Positions 1-8,476 of a stretch of 30,583 bases of DNA are shown in pieces. The stretch covers positions 1 through 30,583 of the forward strand of contig CALJLD010000079.1 in NCBI GenBank assembly GCA_937982665.1. The letters run 5' to 3'. The DNA comes from an uncultured Planctomycetales bacterium. GTDB taxonomy: Bacteria > Planctomycetota > Planctomycetia > Pirellulales > S012-138. Every line of letters begins with the position of its first letter. Positions within the stretch are counted from its first letter, which is position 1. The notes under the pieces were generated by a model, which worked only from the letters and a program-made list of their open reading frames with translations, searched no databases and was not told the origin of the DNA. The position numbers and the translations under genes are program-made.

Positions 1-70
1 GCGTTCATCACGTATCAAGTTTCAAGTTGGCTAATGGCATAGCTTAATGTCGTAGAACCTACCCTTCGCC

Positions 71-274
71 ATGCCCCAGTACCTGCAAATCGCCGTCGTA
101 GTCGCCTGCGTCCTCGTGGCGATCACGTATCTTCTGCTGCGTGCCGCGCGATTTGTCCGCAGCTTGCGAAGCGACGCCCTCCCTTGCAGTGGCTGCATTG
201 GGAATTGCTCAACCCAAACCCAGCAGTCCAAGCAACTGGTCGTGCTGAAGAGTCAGTTCGATCAAGCAAGTTAG
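71..274 (+). CDS. Small Cys-rich single-pass membrane protein (FeoB-associated-like)
   Basis: This is a 67-residue protein. Residues 6-26 form one hydrophobic helix, followed by an Arg-rich stretch (RAARFVRSLR), which predicts an N-out, C-in anchor. A cysteine cluster follows (CSGCIGNC, residues 39-46). A short N-terminal helix plus a compact CxxCxxxC cluster resembles the FeoB-associated Cys-rich membrane protein family. Those proteins normally sit next to the ferrous iron transporter FeoB, which could lie just upstream of the window. There is no clear Shine-Dalgarno site before the ATG, and the Gln-rich tail is not typical of the family. The function is therefore a guess from shape. The alternative is a chance ORF. 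Confidence 0.5.
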   Translation: MPQYLQIAVVVACVLVAITYLLLRAARFVRSLRSDALPCSGCIGNCSTQTQQSKQLVVLKSQFDQAS

Positions 275-665
275 CTTGAACGGCTGAAGTGAGTCAGCCA
301 CACATACCCTTGGCTGCCGGTTCGTCCGGATGTGCCAATTCTCCGGCGCATGACGGATCTCTGCGAAATCTCCCGCCCTGGCGCTTTCGTGTGACCTAGA
401 GTTGCTTAGTCACTTCGACGAATTACCGCGACAAGTCCACGGCTCATCGTGATCCGGCGGACCTGCCGAGGATTATTTCTCAGCGCAGAGACAAGTCGCC
501 CGTCCCGATCTGGACGGCAGAAATTGAGTTCTGGCGATTGTTAGACCCGCAATTGTCAGATGACTGCCAACGAATGCCCTCAGGCGAGAAACCGCACTCC
601 GGTGCTTTTTTCGGCTGCGATCTACCTTCGTTGGCAGCAGATTCGAGGTCGAGGAACAAATCCTC
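275..665. other. 391-nt stretch with no convincing gene
   Basis: Reading both strands gives only ORFs of low-complexity or shadow composition. Apart from the hairpin at 282-299 and a 4-bp GCAC/GTGC stem followed by six T (594-611), no structure or clear promoter was recognised. The stretch probably carries the leader of the 112-aa gene that follows. Confidence 0.4.
282..299 (+). other. Short hairpin just after the first small gene
   Basis: GGCTGA (282-287) and TCAGCC (294-299) form a perfect 6-bp stem with a 6-nt loop, 7 nt after the stop codon at 272-274. No T-run follows, so this is not a standard intrinsic terminator. It may protect the 3' end of the transcript or mark a weak stop. Confidence 0.3.
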
Positions 666-1004
666 ATGCGTTGTGAACAACTCGCCGGACGTATTGAAAC
701 TCTGCAACCAGGCGCGGCGCCGCGTGATGTCGCCCGCCTGTGTTTGTTGCTTGCCAATACTGTTTCCTCGCTGGATGAATTGGCCGGCGACGAACAACTC
801 TGCGCAGCTTGGCGCGATATGGCTATCCGTCTGCAAGGGGCCACAGACCAGCACGAAGCCATGACCGAAGAGCTCGAAGCGCTCACAAAGACCGAAGTTG
901 AGGACTTGCAGCCTGAGCAGATCTCGGTGCTCATCCGTGCCATCAAAGTGCAAAGCCAAATCCTGCAGATGTACGTTGGCTCCAGCAAGGTCGCGGTGAA
1001 ATAG
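666..1004 (+). CDS. Hypothetical protein, 112 aa, helical
   Basis: The family is not recognised. The 112-residue product looks entirely helical and is rich in Leu, Glu and Ala, with no signal peptide or membrane segment. Residues 62-80 (ATDQHEAMTEELEALTK) could form a short coiled coil. The ATG lies about 11 nt after an AGGAA element, an acceptable if distant Shine-Dalgarno. Its stop is 21 nt from the convergent polX stop. Amino-acid composition favours this frame over the 177-codon reading frame on the opposite strand. It is likely a small cytoplasmic protein; no function can be assigned. Confidence 0.55.
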   Translation: MRCEQLAGRIETLQPGAAPRDVARLCLLLANTVSSLDELAGDEQLCAAWRDMAIRLQGATDQHEAMTEELEALTKTEVEDLQPEQISVLIRAIKVQSQILQMYVGSSKVAVK

Positions 1005-1025
1005 AGCCCGCACTTGCCAACGCGC

Positions 1026-2744
1026 TTAGCCTCGCCCCAACATCTTCCGCAGCTGTTTCCACGTGCGGGTGTTAGCCACGTCATTGCGCGTAAGCCCCGC
1101 TCTGCGCGCCTGAAGGATGCCATACTGCATCACTTCCAGCCGCTTAGTGCTGTGGGCGTCGGTCGAGATCACAATTGGGATGCCGTGATCTTTGGCGCCC
1201 ATGCAGGCGACGTCATTCAAATCCAGGCGTGCCGGATTTGAGTTCAGCTCGAGCATCTTGTTGTTCTCTTTGGCCGCTTTGTAAACAACGTCCAAGTCCA
1301 CGTCATAGGCATCACGACGGTTGATGATCCGGCCTGTGGGGTGAGCGATCGCGCAAACGTACGGGTTCTCAAGAGCCTCGACAATCCGTCTGGTGATTTG
1401 CGCGCGTGGCTGGCTTTGCCCATAGTGAATGCTCGCGATGACCCAGTCGGCTTCCTTGAGAAACTCGTCTTCGATGTCCAGGCCGCCTTTTTCCAGGATG
1501 TCCACCTCAACGCCTTTGAGCACGTCAAAGCCATCCAACGTTGCGTTGAGTGCGTCAATTGTCGCCCACTGCTGCAACAACCGCTTGCCGTCCAGGCCGT
1601 TGGCCATGGTCACGCGTTTGGAATGGTCCGTAATGGCGATGTACTTTAGCCCGCGCTGTTGCGCAGCTTCGACCATCTCCTCCAAGGTGTTCTTGCCGTC
1701 GGTCTCCGTCGTGTGCATGTGCAGATCGCCGCGAATGTCACGTAATTCGATCAGTTCCGGAAGATCATCCGCGTCCGCCCACTCGAACTCGCGACGGGCT
1801 TCGCGCAGTTCCGGCGGCATCGTAGGTAAGTTCATGGCGTCGTAGATTTCCTCTTCGGTTCGTCCGCCAAGATACTCTTCGTCCCGATAGATCCCCCATT
1901 CGTTGATCTTCAGCCCTCGGGCTTTCGCGCGACCGCGAAGAATCACGTTGTGCTGTTTGCTGCCGGTGAAATATTGCAGCGCCGCGCCAAACGACTCCTC
2001 GGGCACAACTCGCAAATCAACCTGAAGGCCACTGTCCAAGCGAATCGACATCTTGGTTTCGCCGCGCACCAGCACTTCGGCCATATCCGGGAAGACGCTG
2101 AAATGGTCCATCACGGCTTCATGGTCCGTCGCGTCAACCAGGATATCCAAATCGCCAATTGTCTCTTTGCCGCGACGATAGCTGCCGGCCACATCACATT
2201 GCTTGACGGCGGAACACGCCCGCATGTGGGCCAACATTTCTTGCGCATAGACATCGGCCTCGGACCAGTAGATGCGCTTCTCTGCCGTATCCGCAAATGG
2301 CAAACCTCTGAGAATGAGTTCCTCCGTTTTTGCGCCAAAGCCTTTCAACTCGCGCACTCGCTGTTCATCGCAGGCTTCGCGAAGCATTTCCAGAGAGTTG
2401 ATGCCGAGTTCCTTGTGCAGCACGGCGGCCTTCTTGGGTCCCAGGCCAGGGATGCGCAACATCGCCAGCACATTCGCATCCACGGCTTCGCACAATTCTT
2501 GATGTTGCTCAAGCTTGCCGGTATCCAGCAGCGTTGTGATCTTCTCGGCCAGGTCCTTGCCAATCCCCTCAATGGCGGTGAACTTGCCGCCTTCGTCGCG
2601 GTATTGCGCCAAAGACTCGCCAAAGTCCTTCACGGTTCGCGACGCGTTGCGATACGCCCGCACGCGGAAGGAGTTGGCGCCTTGGAAGTCGAGAATGTCA
2701 GCCATCTCTTCAAAGATGGCGGCGATTTGTTGATTGGTCATCAT
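1026..2744 (-). CDS. polX: DNA polymerase/3'-5' exonuclease PolX
   Basis: At 572 aa this is the usual length of bacterial family X polymerases fused to a PHP nuclease domain, which fill gaps and trim ends in base-excision repair. The N-terminal 8-kDa-like helical part (about 1-85) is followed by a helix-hairpin-helix around IPGLGPKKAAVL (98-109). The nucleotidyltransferase motif is GSYRRG (187-192), with metal ligands Asp198 and Asp200 in GDLDILVD and Asp243 in QVDLRV. The PHP domain begins at GDLHMHTTETDG (339-350) and contains ITDHS (371-375), ASIHYG (437-442), AHPTGR (467-472) and STDAHS (527-532). All expected metal-binding His and Asp residues of PHP are visible, so both activities appear intact. 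The start is one of two adjacent ATG codons; no strong Shine-Dalgarno is visible. It stands alone, convergent with the 112-aa gene. Confidence 0.95.
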   Translation of the reverse strand: MMTNQQIAAIFEEMADILDFQGANSFRVRAYRNASRTVKDFGESLAQYRDEGGKFTAIEGIGKDLAEKITTLLDTGKLEQHQELCEAVDANVLAMLRIPGLGPKKAAVLHKELGINSLEMLREACDEQRVRELKGFGAKTEELILRGLPFADTAEKRIYWSEADVYAQEMLAHMRACSAVKQCDVAGSYRRGKETIGDLDILVDATDHEAVMDHFSVFPDMAEVLVRGETKMSIRLDSGLQVDLRVVPEESFGAALQYFTGSKQHNVILRGRAKARGLKINEWGIYRDEEYLGGRTEEEIYDAMNLPTMPPELREARREFEWADADDLPELIELRDIRGDLHMHTTETDGKNTLEEMVEAAQQRGLKYIAITDHSKRVTMANGLDGKRLLQQWATIDALNATLDGFDVLKGVEVDILEKGGLDIEDEFLKEADWVIASIHYGQSQPRAQITRRIVEALENPYVCAIAHPTGRIINRRDAYDVDLDVVYKAAKENNKMLELNSNPARLDLNDVACMGAKDHGIPIVISTDAHSTKRLEVMQYGILQARRAGLTRNDVANTRTWKQLRKMLGRG

Positions 2745-2873
2745 TGAGGGCAGAAGGCGGTATTTCGCGACTTAAGCACTCAATTTTCCTTCGTCGCAAT
2801 CACGTTGTCCAGGCTTAGCGCTCGCGGTAAGAGTGAAGTGGCGTGCGACGATCGGCTCATTGCTTAGCGCAGC

Positions 2874-2928
2874 AAAAAGCCTGGCCGACCACGAAGTCAC
2901 AATCAATGACTGTCGTAGTTGCCAGGCT
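2874..2928 (-). terminator. Candidate branched intrinsic terminator after the propeller gene
   Basis: Read on the minus strand, AGCCTGGC (2928-2921) pairs perfectly with GCCAGGCT (2885-2878), and the T-run ends at 2874. The 35-nt loop holds a second perfect stem, AGTCA/TGACT (plus-strand 2895-2899 and 2907-2911). It lies 37 nt beyond the stop of the gene at 2965-4104, in the right orientation to end it. The long loop lowers confidence. Confidence 0.5.
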
Positions 2929-2964
2929 GAAGTGAGATTTCTTGCTGCTGTCAGCAAATCCGCC

Positions 2965-4104
2965 TCAACGAGCGATCAAGCCATTTGCTCCCGCGGGAAC
3001 ATCAGAGACCGTTGCGGCGTGGGACAAGTTTCCGTTGAGGCTGTTGACGGAGAATCCCATGATTTCCTGAGTGCCGCTGTTGAGAACATACAAGAATCGC
3101 CCGCGAGTCGTGAGGTCAACGTCGATTGGCCCGCTGCCTGCGCCTGTTTCAGCCGAAACCCCATTCCCCAAAAGCGACAGAGCGCCGGAGAAGGGATTGA
3201 TGAAGTAACCGGAGATATTTCCGCTGGCAGTGTTTGTGGTGTAAGCAAAACGACCATTGCGCGTGATTTCGATCCAGCAAGCCGCGGATTGAAAATCCGG
3301 AACCGAAGCACTGATTGTCTGAAGTGCCCCGTTGCCTTGCAGGCTGTATGAGGAAGCAGCGCTCGCCCCAGCTGCGCCACCAAACGCTTCAGAAACCACC
3401 AAAGTCCCGTTGTGGTTGAAGTCGAAACCAAACGGCGTTACGCCATTGGACGCCTGCACAAGCGGACCTTGGGCGATGCCGTCTCCATCGATCTGGTAAG
3501 TATCGATCACGTTCGTCGCTTTCTCCGTGACGACCAAATGGTCTCCGCTTGGACTGAATTGAATTTGCGCAGGCGCGGTTGTCGCGGCACCGCTGAGTGG
3601 TCGGCTGGAATCAGCTAATGGCACAAGATCGCCAAAGAGACTCAATTCAAAGCCCTGAATGTTCCCGGCACCAGCACCGTTGAGAACATAGACAGAGCGA
3701 TTGTGAATCGTAACGCTGACAGGCGTCTGACCGCCGCTGGGCTCCACATCGGTCAGATACAACTCGCCCAAGAAGCCCACTAGAAAAACGGACACGGTGT
3801 TGTCGCCAGCGTTCACAACCAACAGCCAGCGGCCGTTTTCGCTTAGCGTCATACCACCTTGATTGCCCAGTCCGCCGCCTAATCCGGTACCACCCGTTGC
3901 GGTATTGCCAACAGCGATCAGTGAGCCTTGCGGAAGCCGCAGGTAGGCTTGTACTTCATTCCCGTTGGTGTCATTGGTCGCCGTGTAGACGGAGCCAAAA
4001 TCAAAAAACTGATCAAAGATCTGAGCACGTGCGGTGTTGCTAGCGATGGCGCACAGCGCGAGCAACGCGACTGGAACGTAAATCATCCGGCGAAAACGAC
4101 TCAT
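2965..4104 (-). CDS. Secreted lactonase-like beta-propeller protein
   Basis: This is a 379-aa exported protein. Residues 1-28 are a classical signal peptide: a basic start, the hydrophobic core VPVALLALCAIAS, and a likely cut after ARA. The rest shows repeated propeller strands of the form (P)xxVxxxxxGxxLYVLN: GRWLLVVNAGDNTVSVF (91-107), NRSVYVLNGAGAGNIQGF (135-152), GDHLVVTEKATNVIDTY (187-203), GRFAYTTNTASGNISGY (284-300) and GRFLYVLNSGTQEIMGF (335-351). This pattern matches the 6-phosphogluconolactonase/lactonase (YbhE, PF10282) seven-bladed propeller superfamily. Secretion makes a sugar-phosphate substrate unlikely, so the enzymatic role is uncertain and a binding or surface role is possible. 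GGAGAG lies 4 nt before the ATG, which supports the start. It is downstream of the sigma/anti-sigma pair on the same strand, 295 nt away. Confidence 0.85.
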   Translation of the reverse strand: MSRFRRMIYVPVALLALCAIASNTARAQIFDQFFDFGSVYTATNDTNGNEVQAYLRLPQGSLIAVGNTATGGTGLGGGLGNQGGMTLSENGRWLLVVNAGDNTVSVFLVGFLGELYLTDVEPSGGQTPVSVTIHNRSVYVLNGAGAGNIQGFELSLFGDLVPLADSSRPLSGAATTAPAQIQFSPSGDHLVVTEKATNVIDTYQIDGDGIAQGPLVQASNGVTPFGFDFNHNGTLVVSEAFGGAAGASAASSYSLQGNGALQTISASVPDFQSAACWIEITRNGRFAYTTNTASGNISGYFINPFSGALSLLGNGVSAETGAGSGPIDVDLTTRGRFLYVLNSGTQEIMGFSVNSLNGNLSHAATVSDVPAGANGLIAR

Positions 4105-4399
4105 GAAACTCTCCGTAATCAGAGGCGATGAATGCGCGCAGCACTCGTGCGAATACTCGCGCGCGAAAAGCCATCTTTCTTAGCGATGGCAACGAGAAGT
4201 TAGTCGCACGAGATCGACAACGATTACAGTGAAGTTGGCAGTTACGTGCTGTATCGCAATTTTCAGGCGAGGGCGACGCGGCGCGAGAATCTGCAGCACG
4301 GATGTGCGCGCATTGTGATCAGCGCGTGTCCTGCGAAGAAGCGTTCGCAGCCGTGAAAGTTAGAATTGGCGCAAAGATGCGCGCCGCCCCGAGAGCAAC

Positions 4400-4678
4400 T
4401 CAACCGTTGAGATTCTTCAACCGCTGCTTGAACTCGTCGCTCAGCTTCGCCTCGCTCACACCATCCAGCTCGTTTCGGGCGTATTGCTCCGTGATCTTTC
4501 GGATAAACGCCATTTGTCGTTTGAATTGTCGGCAAGACCAACACAGACATTGATGGATGCGCACCGCAGCTGACTCGGTCCAAGTGAGTCGTCGGTCAAG
4601 GGATTCGGAGGAGAGCATCCGCACTTGCTCGCACCGTGGAGACAGGATCAAGCAGATTTTCTCGACGAGCGAACGCAT
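4400..4678 (-). CDS. Small zinc-binding anti-sigma factor (ZAS motif)
   Basis: This 92-aa soluble protein carries His42-x3-Cys46-x2-Cys49 (HQCLCWSC), the signature of zinc-binding anti-sigma factors that hold an ECF sigma factor inactive. Two further cysteines near the N-terminus (Cys9, Cys16) and Cys44 could take part in metal or redox chemistry. There is no membrane helix, so sensing would have to be cytoplasmic. The chosen ATG lies 5 nt after the sigma-factor stop and has an AAGGA Shine-Dalgarno inside the sigma gene. An in-frame start 39 nt upstream would overlap the sigma gene and has no such site. The pairing with the ECF gene is established operon logic; inhibition of that sigma factor is inferred. 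Confidence 0.8.
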   Translation of the reverse strand: MRSLVEKICLILSPRCEQVRMLSSESLDRRLTWTESAAVRIHQCLCWSCRQFKRQMAFIRKITEQYARNELDGVSEAKLSDEFKQRLKNLNG

Positions 4679-4683
4679 GAGAA

Positions 4684-5274
4684 TCAGTCCTTGCAAAACC
4701 AGTTTGTATTCAGACAATCCCGCAAAGCCTTCCGGGCGCGATAAACTCGCACAGCCAGGTTCTTGTTGGAAATTGCCAGCATCTCACAGATTTCATTAGG
4801 GTCACATTCATCCAGTTCTCGTAGTTGAAATGCCAGACGAAGGTTGTCCGGCAACTTATGCAGGCAGGATTGCAATGCGGCGAGAAACTCCCGATTCTCG
4901 ATCGTCTTTTCAGGTCGCGTATCCCACTTTTGTCGACGCGTGAGCCGCGGCTGCTGTCCATCCTTTTGATCCGGCGCTTGCTGTGCCACCAACTTTTGCG
5001 TTCGCAGTTTACGGCGATAGTGATCGACAATTTTTCTCTGCAAAATGGAAATCAGCCAGGTTTGAATCTTCGCTTCGTGTTGAAACTCGTTGTACGTTCG
5101 GAGTGCACCAAGGAACGTCTCCTGCAATAAGTCTTCCGCGACATGTTCATCTCCCACTCGCGCAAGCGCAAAGCGATAGAGTGAATCTCCGTATTCATCA
5201 ACCCATGACTCCAAGTAGCCCGACAGGCTCTCGGTGTCCTTTGAGTGCTTTTTGCGTTTGACGACAGTCGACAT
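4684..5274 (-). CDS. ECF-type RNA polymerase sigma factor
   Basis: This is a 196-aa sigma-70 family member. Region 2 spans about 26-90: DSLYRFALARVGDEHVAEDLLQ contacts core, and IQTWLISILQRKIVDHYRR is the region 2.3/2.4 helix that melts and reads the -10. A polar linker (about 91-128) leads to region 4 (about 133-190), with LPDNLRLAFQLRE followed by the helix-turn-helix CEMLAISNKNLAVRVYRARKALR that reads the -35. There is no extra C-terminal domain. The ATG at 5274 (MSTVVKRKK) is preferred over an extension to 5391, whose extra 39 residues have no conserved content. A zinc anti-sigma gene follows 5 nt after the stop, so the two are almost certainly co-transcribed. The regulon is unknown; the secreted propeller gene downstream is a possible target. 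Confidence 0.92.
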   Translation of the reverse strand: MSTVVKRKKHSKDTESLSGYLESWVDEYGDSLYRFALARVGDEHVAEDLLQETFLGALRTYNEFQHEAKIQTWLISILQRKIVDHYRRKLRTQKLVAQQAPDQKDGQQPRLTRRQKWDTRPEKTIENREFLAALQSCLHKLPDNLRLAFQLRELDECDPNEICEMLAISNKNLAVRVYRARKALRDCLNTNWFCKD

Positions 5275-5415
5275 CAATCTCGCTGGCGATTCATGTTTTG
5301 CGGCCCCACTTTGCGACGATAACTCGCCCACGATGGTAATTAGTCGCACGTCGAGCCGGTAGATAACACGAATTCTCGAAGGATTTCTCAAAAAAGCGAA
5401 GCCATCGTGAGTCGG

Positions 5416-8388
5416 CTAAGTTCCCCTCATCAAGAGCTTATTTAGCGCCGCGCCCGTCTTGGAGTTCTCACATGCGGCCAACTCTTCCGGCGTACCGGTG
5501 GCGACAATTTGCCCGCCTTCGTTCGCGGCGCCTGGCCCCAAGTCAATAATGTAATCGGCGAATTGCATGAGTTGCATGCTGTGTTCAATCACAATCAATG
5601 AATGCCCTTCGGCCAGGAGCGCCTCAAGACAATCGACCAATCGCACAACATCCGCAAAGTGCAGCCCCGTAGTTGGCTCATCCAACAGGAACAACGTGCG
5701 ATGCCGCGCTGCGCCGGCCAGGAACGACGCCAACTTCAAGCGACCGGCCTCGCCGCCGGAAAGCGTGTTGGCAGGCTGTCCCAACGGAACGTAGCCCAAC
5801 CCAACATCAATCAGCTTCTTGAGCTTGGCCTGCAACTTTGTGTAGCCGCGAAAAAAGCCGAACGCTTCGCGAACCGGCATTTCCAACACTTCGGCGATGT
5901 TCCGCTGGCGATACTTAACGTCCAGCACTTCTGGCCGGAATCTTTTGCCGCCGCACGCTTCGCAACGCATGTAGACATCGCCGAGAAACTGCATGTCCAC
6001 TTGCAGAAAACCGCCGCCCTGGCAGGTGTCACAGCGTCCGCCTGCGGTATTGAAGCTGAATTGCCCCGCCTTGTAGTTGCGGGTGCGCGCGTCGACCGTC
6101 TCGGCAAAGATGCGGCGGATTTCGTCAAACGCTTTGACGTACGTTGCGGGGTTAGAGCGCGGTGATCGCGCCATGCCCGATTGATCCACCAAAACGCAAT
6201 CGTTAATCCCGCCCACACCGAGGATCTCGTCGCACGTGGAGATTGCGCCGGGTGTATTGGCCAATCTTGCCTGCAGCGCGGGATAAAGCGTGTCTTGCAC
6301 CAGGGTGCTTTTGCCGGACCCGCTGACGCCGGTCACCACGCAAAACACGCCTAACGGAAACCGCACATCGAGATTCCGCAGATTGTGTTTGCGTGCACCG
6401 CGAAGCTCAATCCAACCTCGGTTGGTTGGCCGACGCTCTTGCGAAGGCCTGACATTCCGCCGCCCAGACAGATAATCGCCGGTCAGCACGCCCTTGCTGG
6501 CTTCTAATTCCGCAGGCGTCCCTTCAAATGTGACCTTCCCGCCGCGGTCGCCTGCCTCGGGGCCAATCTCCACAACGTGATCGGCCGCGCGGATGAAGTC
6601 TTCTTCGTGTTCCACCACCACAACGGTATTCCCACGATCACGCAGTCCTGCAATGGCCGTGATCAGCCTTTGCGTATCCACGGGGTGCAGGCCAATTGTG
6701 GGTTCGTCGAACACATACAACACGTTCACCAGGCTTGAGCCCAGCGCGGAGGTCAACGCCGTGCGTTGGGCTTCGCCACCGGAGAGCGTCCGCATAGCGC
6801 GATTGAGCGCGAGATAATCCAATCCCACCAGAGAGAGAAACCGCAATCGGGCCATCAATTGAGCCAACGGAGTCTTGGCAATCACAGCATCTTCGTCCGC
6901 CAACTGCACATTGGCAAAGAACGCGCTGGCATCGCGAACCGTCATTGCGGCAACATCCGCAATTGACTTGCCGTCTATCGTGATCGCCAACACGTCCGGT
7001 CGGAAACGCTGTCCGGAACACGTCGTACAGGTGCTGTAGCTGCGAAAGCGATTTTGAAACGCGCGAATGTGCGGCTTGTAGCGGCGGCGATCCAGCCAGG
7101 CAAAGAAGCCGTCCAATCCGCCAAAGTCACGCTCTGGCACGCCATGTTGAATGAGTGACAGCGAGCGATCATCGAGCTTGGCGTAGGGGATTTCCGTCGG
7201 GATGTCGAACTCGTCCGCCAAAGCCAGCAACTCGTCAAGCTCATGCTTGTATGCCGGCTTGGTCCAGGGAACAATCGCCCCGTCCCGCAAACTCTTGCCG
7301 CGGTCCGGCACAACTTTCGCCATGTCCACTTCCAACGTATCGCCAAATCCCTCGCAGGCGGGACACGCGCCCAACGGATGATTGAAGCTGAAGAGCCGCG
7401 GCTCGCGCTCAGGCAATTGATGGCCGCAATTGGCACAGTCATTTCCCCGCGCGAATCGCCAAACTTCCCAACCCCGTCCATCAACTCTCACCAACTGTGT
7501 GCCACTGCTGGCTTGTCCAGCAGTGAATTGATCGTCGGCCTCGCTTACACCCAAACCCTCACCACCATCCTCCACCAACACAACACACGGCCCTTCGTCC
7601 CGGCGAAAGGCCGTCTCCAACGAATCACGCAGCCGGCGTTGTTCCACACGGCCCATCGCAACACGATCAACAATGACGACCGGTTGACCCAAGCTCTTGT
7701 TGTTGGCAACTTCTTCTTCAGCGTCATTGCCTTCGGCGGCTTTCGTCAACTCCGCCAGTTGATCGACAACACTCTTCGCCGGACCGTCAATGCTGACCGT
7801 TTCGCCCCCCGCGATCACTCTCAAGAAGCCGTCCCCCTTCAACATGGCGATGGTCGAACCAATCTCTTGTTTCGTCTCTCCCAGCGGACAGGCAAAACCA
7901 ATCATCGCCTTGCGCCCGTCGGACAAAGACATCATCCTTGCACAAACGGTCTCAGGGTTTTCCTGTGTCGCCGGCGTGCCACATTGCGAGCAATGAACGT
8001 CCCCCACCCTGGCGAACAACAGGCGGAGGAAATCATGGACTTCGGTCGTGGTGGCAACGGTCGAACGATTGGACCTGGCGGCAGCGTGCTGAGCGACAGC
8101 AATGGAAGCGGGGATGCCTTCGATGCGGTCCGCGGCCGGCTTCTCAAACACATCCAGAAACTGCCGGGCGTACGAAGACAGCGTTTCGACGTATCGCCGC
8201 TGCCCTTCCGCGTAAAGTGTCTCGAACGCCAGACTACTTTTTCCGGAACCAGAGAGTCCGCAAAACACGATCAACCGGCCCCGCGGCAGGTCCAGATCGA
8301 TGTGCTTGAGATTGTGCACGGCCACGCCCCGCAACGTAATCTGTTGCGGCGGAAGGCTTTGGCGCGGTGTTGAAGCCAGCGAAGACAA
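5416..8388 (-). CDS. uvrA: Excinuclease ABC subunit UvrA
   Basis: This 990-aa UvrA is the damage-recognition ATPase of nucleotide-excision repair, which loads UvrB on damaged DNA. It has two ABC modules. Module I has Walker A GLSGSGKSS (44-52), signature LSGGEAQR (535-542) and Walker B LYVFDEPTIGLH (557-568). Module II has Walker A GVSGSGKST (687-695), signature LSGGEAGR (876-883) and Walker B LFLLDEPTTGLH (899-910). Zinc-module cysteines are seen at 318/321 with 342/345, and at 786/789 with 809/812; CxxC pairs at 133/136 and 454/457 are additional. It is about 50 residues longer than E. coli UvrA, partly because of an acidic insert near 217-230. The start is TTG, since the frame has no ATG before residue 152 although conserved sequence begins near residue 18. 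The second signature has Gly in place of the usual Gln. It is transcribed divergently from the SirB1-type gene. Confidence 0.95.
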   Translation of the reverse strand: MSSLASTPRQSLPPQQITLRGVAVHNLKHIDLDLPRGRLIVFCGLSGSGKSSLAFETLYAEGQRRYVETLSSYARQFLDVFEKPAADRIEGIPASIAVAQHAAARSNRSTVATTTEVHDFLRLLFARVGDVHCSQCGTPATQENPETVCARMMSLSDGRKAMIGFACPLGETKQEIGSTIAMLKGDGFLRVIAGGETVSIDGPAKSVVDQLAELTKAAEGNDAEEEVANNKSLGQPVVIVDRVAMGRVEQRRLRDSLETAFRRDEGPCVVLVEDGGEGLGVSEADDQFTAGQASSGTQLVRVDGRGWEVWRFARGNDCANCGHQLPEREPRLFSFNHPLGACPACEGFGDTLEVDMAKVVPDRGKSLRDGAIVPWTKPAYKHELDELLALADEFDIPTEIPYAKLDDRSLSLIQHGVPERDFGGLDGFFAWLDRRRYKPHIRAFQNRFRSYSTCTTCSGQRFRPDVLAITIDGKSIADVAAMTVRDASAFFANVQLADEDAVIAKTPLAQLMARLRFLSLVGLDYLALNRAMRTLSGGEAQRTALTSALGSSLVNVLYVFDEPTIGLHPVDTQRLITAIAGLRDRGNTVVVVEHEEDFIRAADHVVEIGPEAGDRGGKVTFEGTPAELEASKGVLTGDYLSGRRNVRPSQERRPTNRGWIELRGARKHNLRNLDVRFPLGVFCVVTGVSGSGKSTLVQDTLYPALQARLANTPGAISTCDEILGVGGINDCVLVDQSGMARSPRSNPATYVKAFDEIRRIFAETVDARTRNYKAGQFSFNTAGGRCDTCQGGGFLQVDMQFLGDVYMRCEACGGKRFRPEVLDVKYRQRNIAEVLEMPVREAFGFFRGYTKLQAKLKKLIDVGLGYVPLGQPANTLSGGEAGRLKLASFLAGAARHRTLFLLDEPTTGLHFADVVRLVDCLEALLAEGHSLIVIEHSMQLMQFADYIIDLGPGAANEGGQIVATGTPEELAACENSKTGAALNKLLMRGT

Positions 8389-8440
8389 AACTCGGGAATT
8401 GTGACCGTGCGAGAAAGGGAATTGCCAACAGGTTGGCCGC

Positions 8441-8469
8441 CTGTCACTTCAGGCGCGGCCTCCTATAAT
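8441..8469 (+). promoter_or_regulatory. Candidate sigma-70-type promoter of the SirB1-like gene
   Basis: A perfect TATAAT (8464-8469) sits 17 nt after CTGTCA (8441-8446), which matches four of six bases of the -35 consensus. The expected start of transcription (about 8476) falls right at the ATG at 8477, so the mRNA would be leaderless or nearly so. No Shine-Dalgarno is present before that ATG, which is consistent. An imperfect inverted repeat (GGCCGCCTG / CAGGCGCGGCC, 8435-8460) overlaps the spacer and could be an operator. Confidence 0.5.
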
Positions 8470-8476
8470 CTCACAA

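Noticed and set aside
594..611. GCAC-TCCG-GTGC stem followed by six T, as an intrinsic terminator
   Set aside because: The stem is only 4 bp and is not preceded by a gene end within 300 nt. It is too weak to call.
473..1123. Overlapping minus-strand frames of 216 and 177 codons opposite the 112-aa gene
   Set aside because: They overlap each other and the polX 3' end and have shadow-like composition. The plus-strand 112-aa protein is better balanced, though it too is unproven.
5392..5416. A terminator after uvrA (AGCC/GGCT followed by T on the minus strand)
   Set aside because: Only four base pairs support it and the T-run is interrupted relative to the stem.
7243..8373. A 376-codon plus-strand frame opposite uvrA
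   Set aside because: uvrA is unmistakable on the minus strand, and the plus-strand product has Arg/His/Pro-rich shadow composition.
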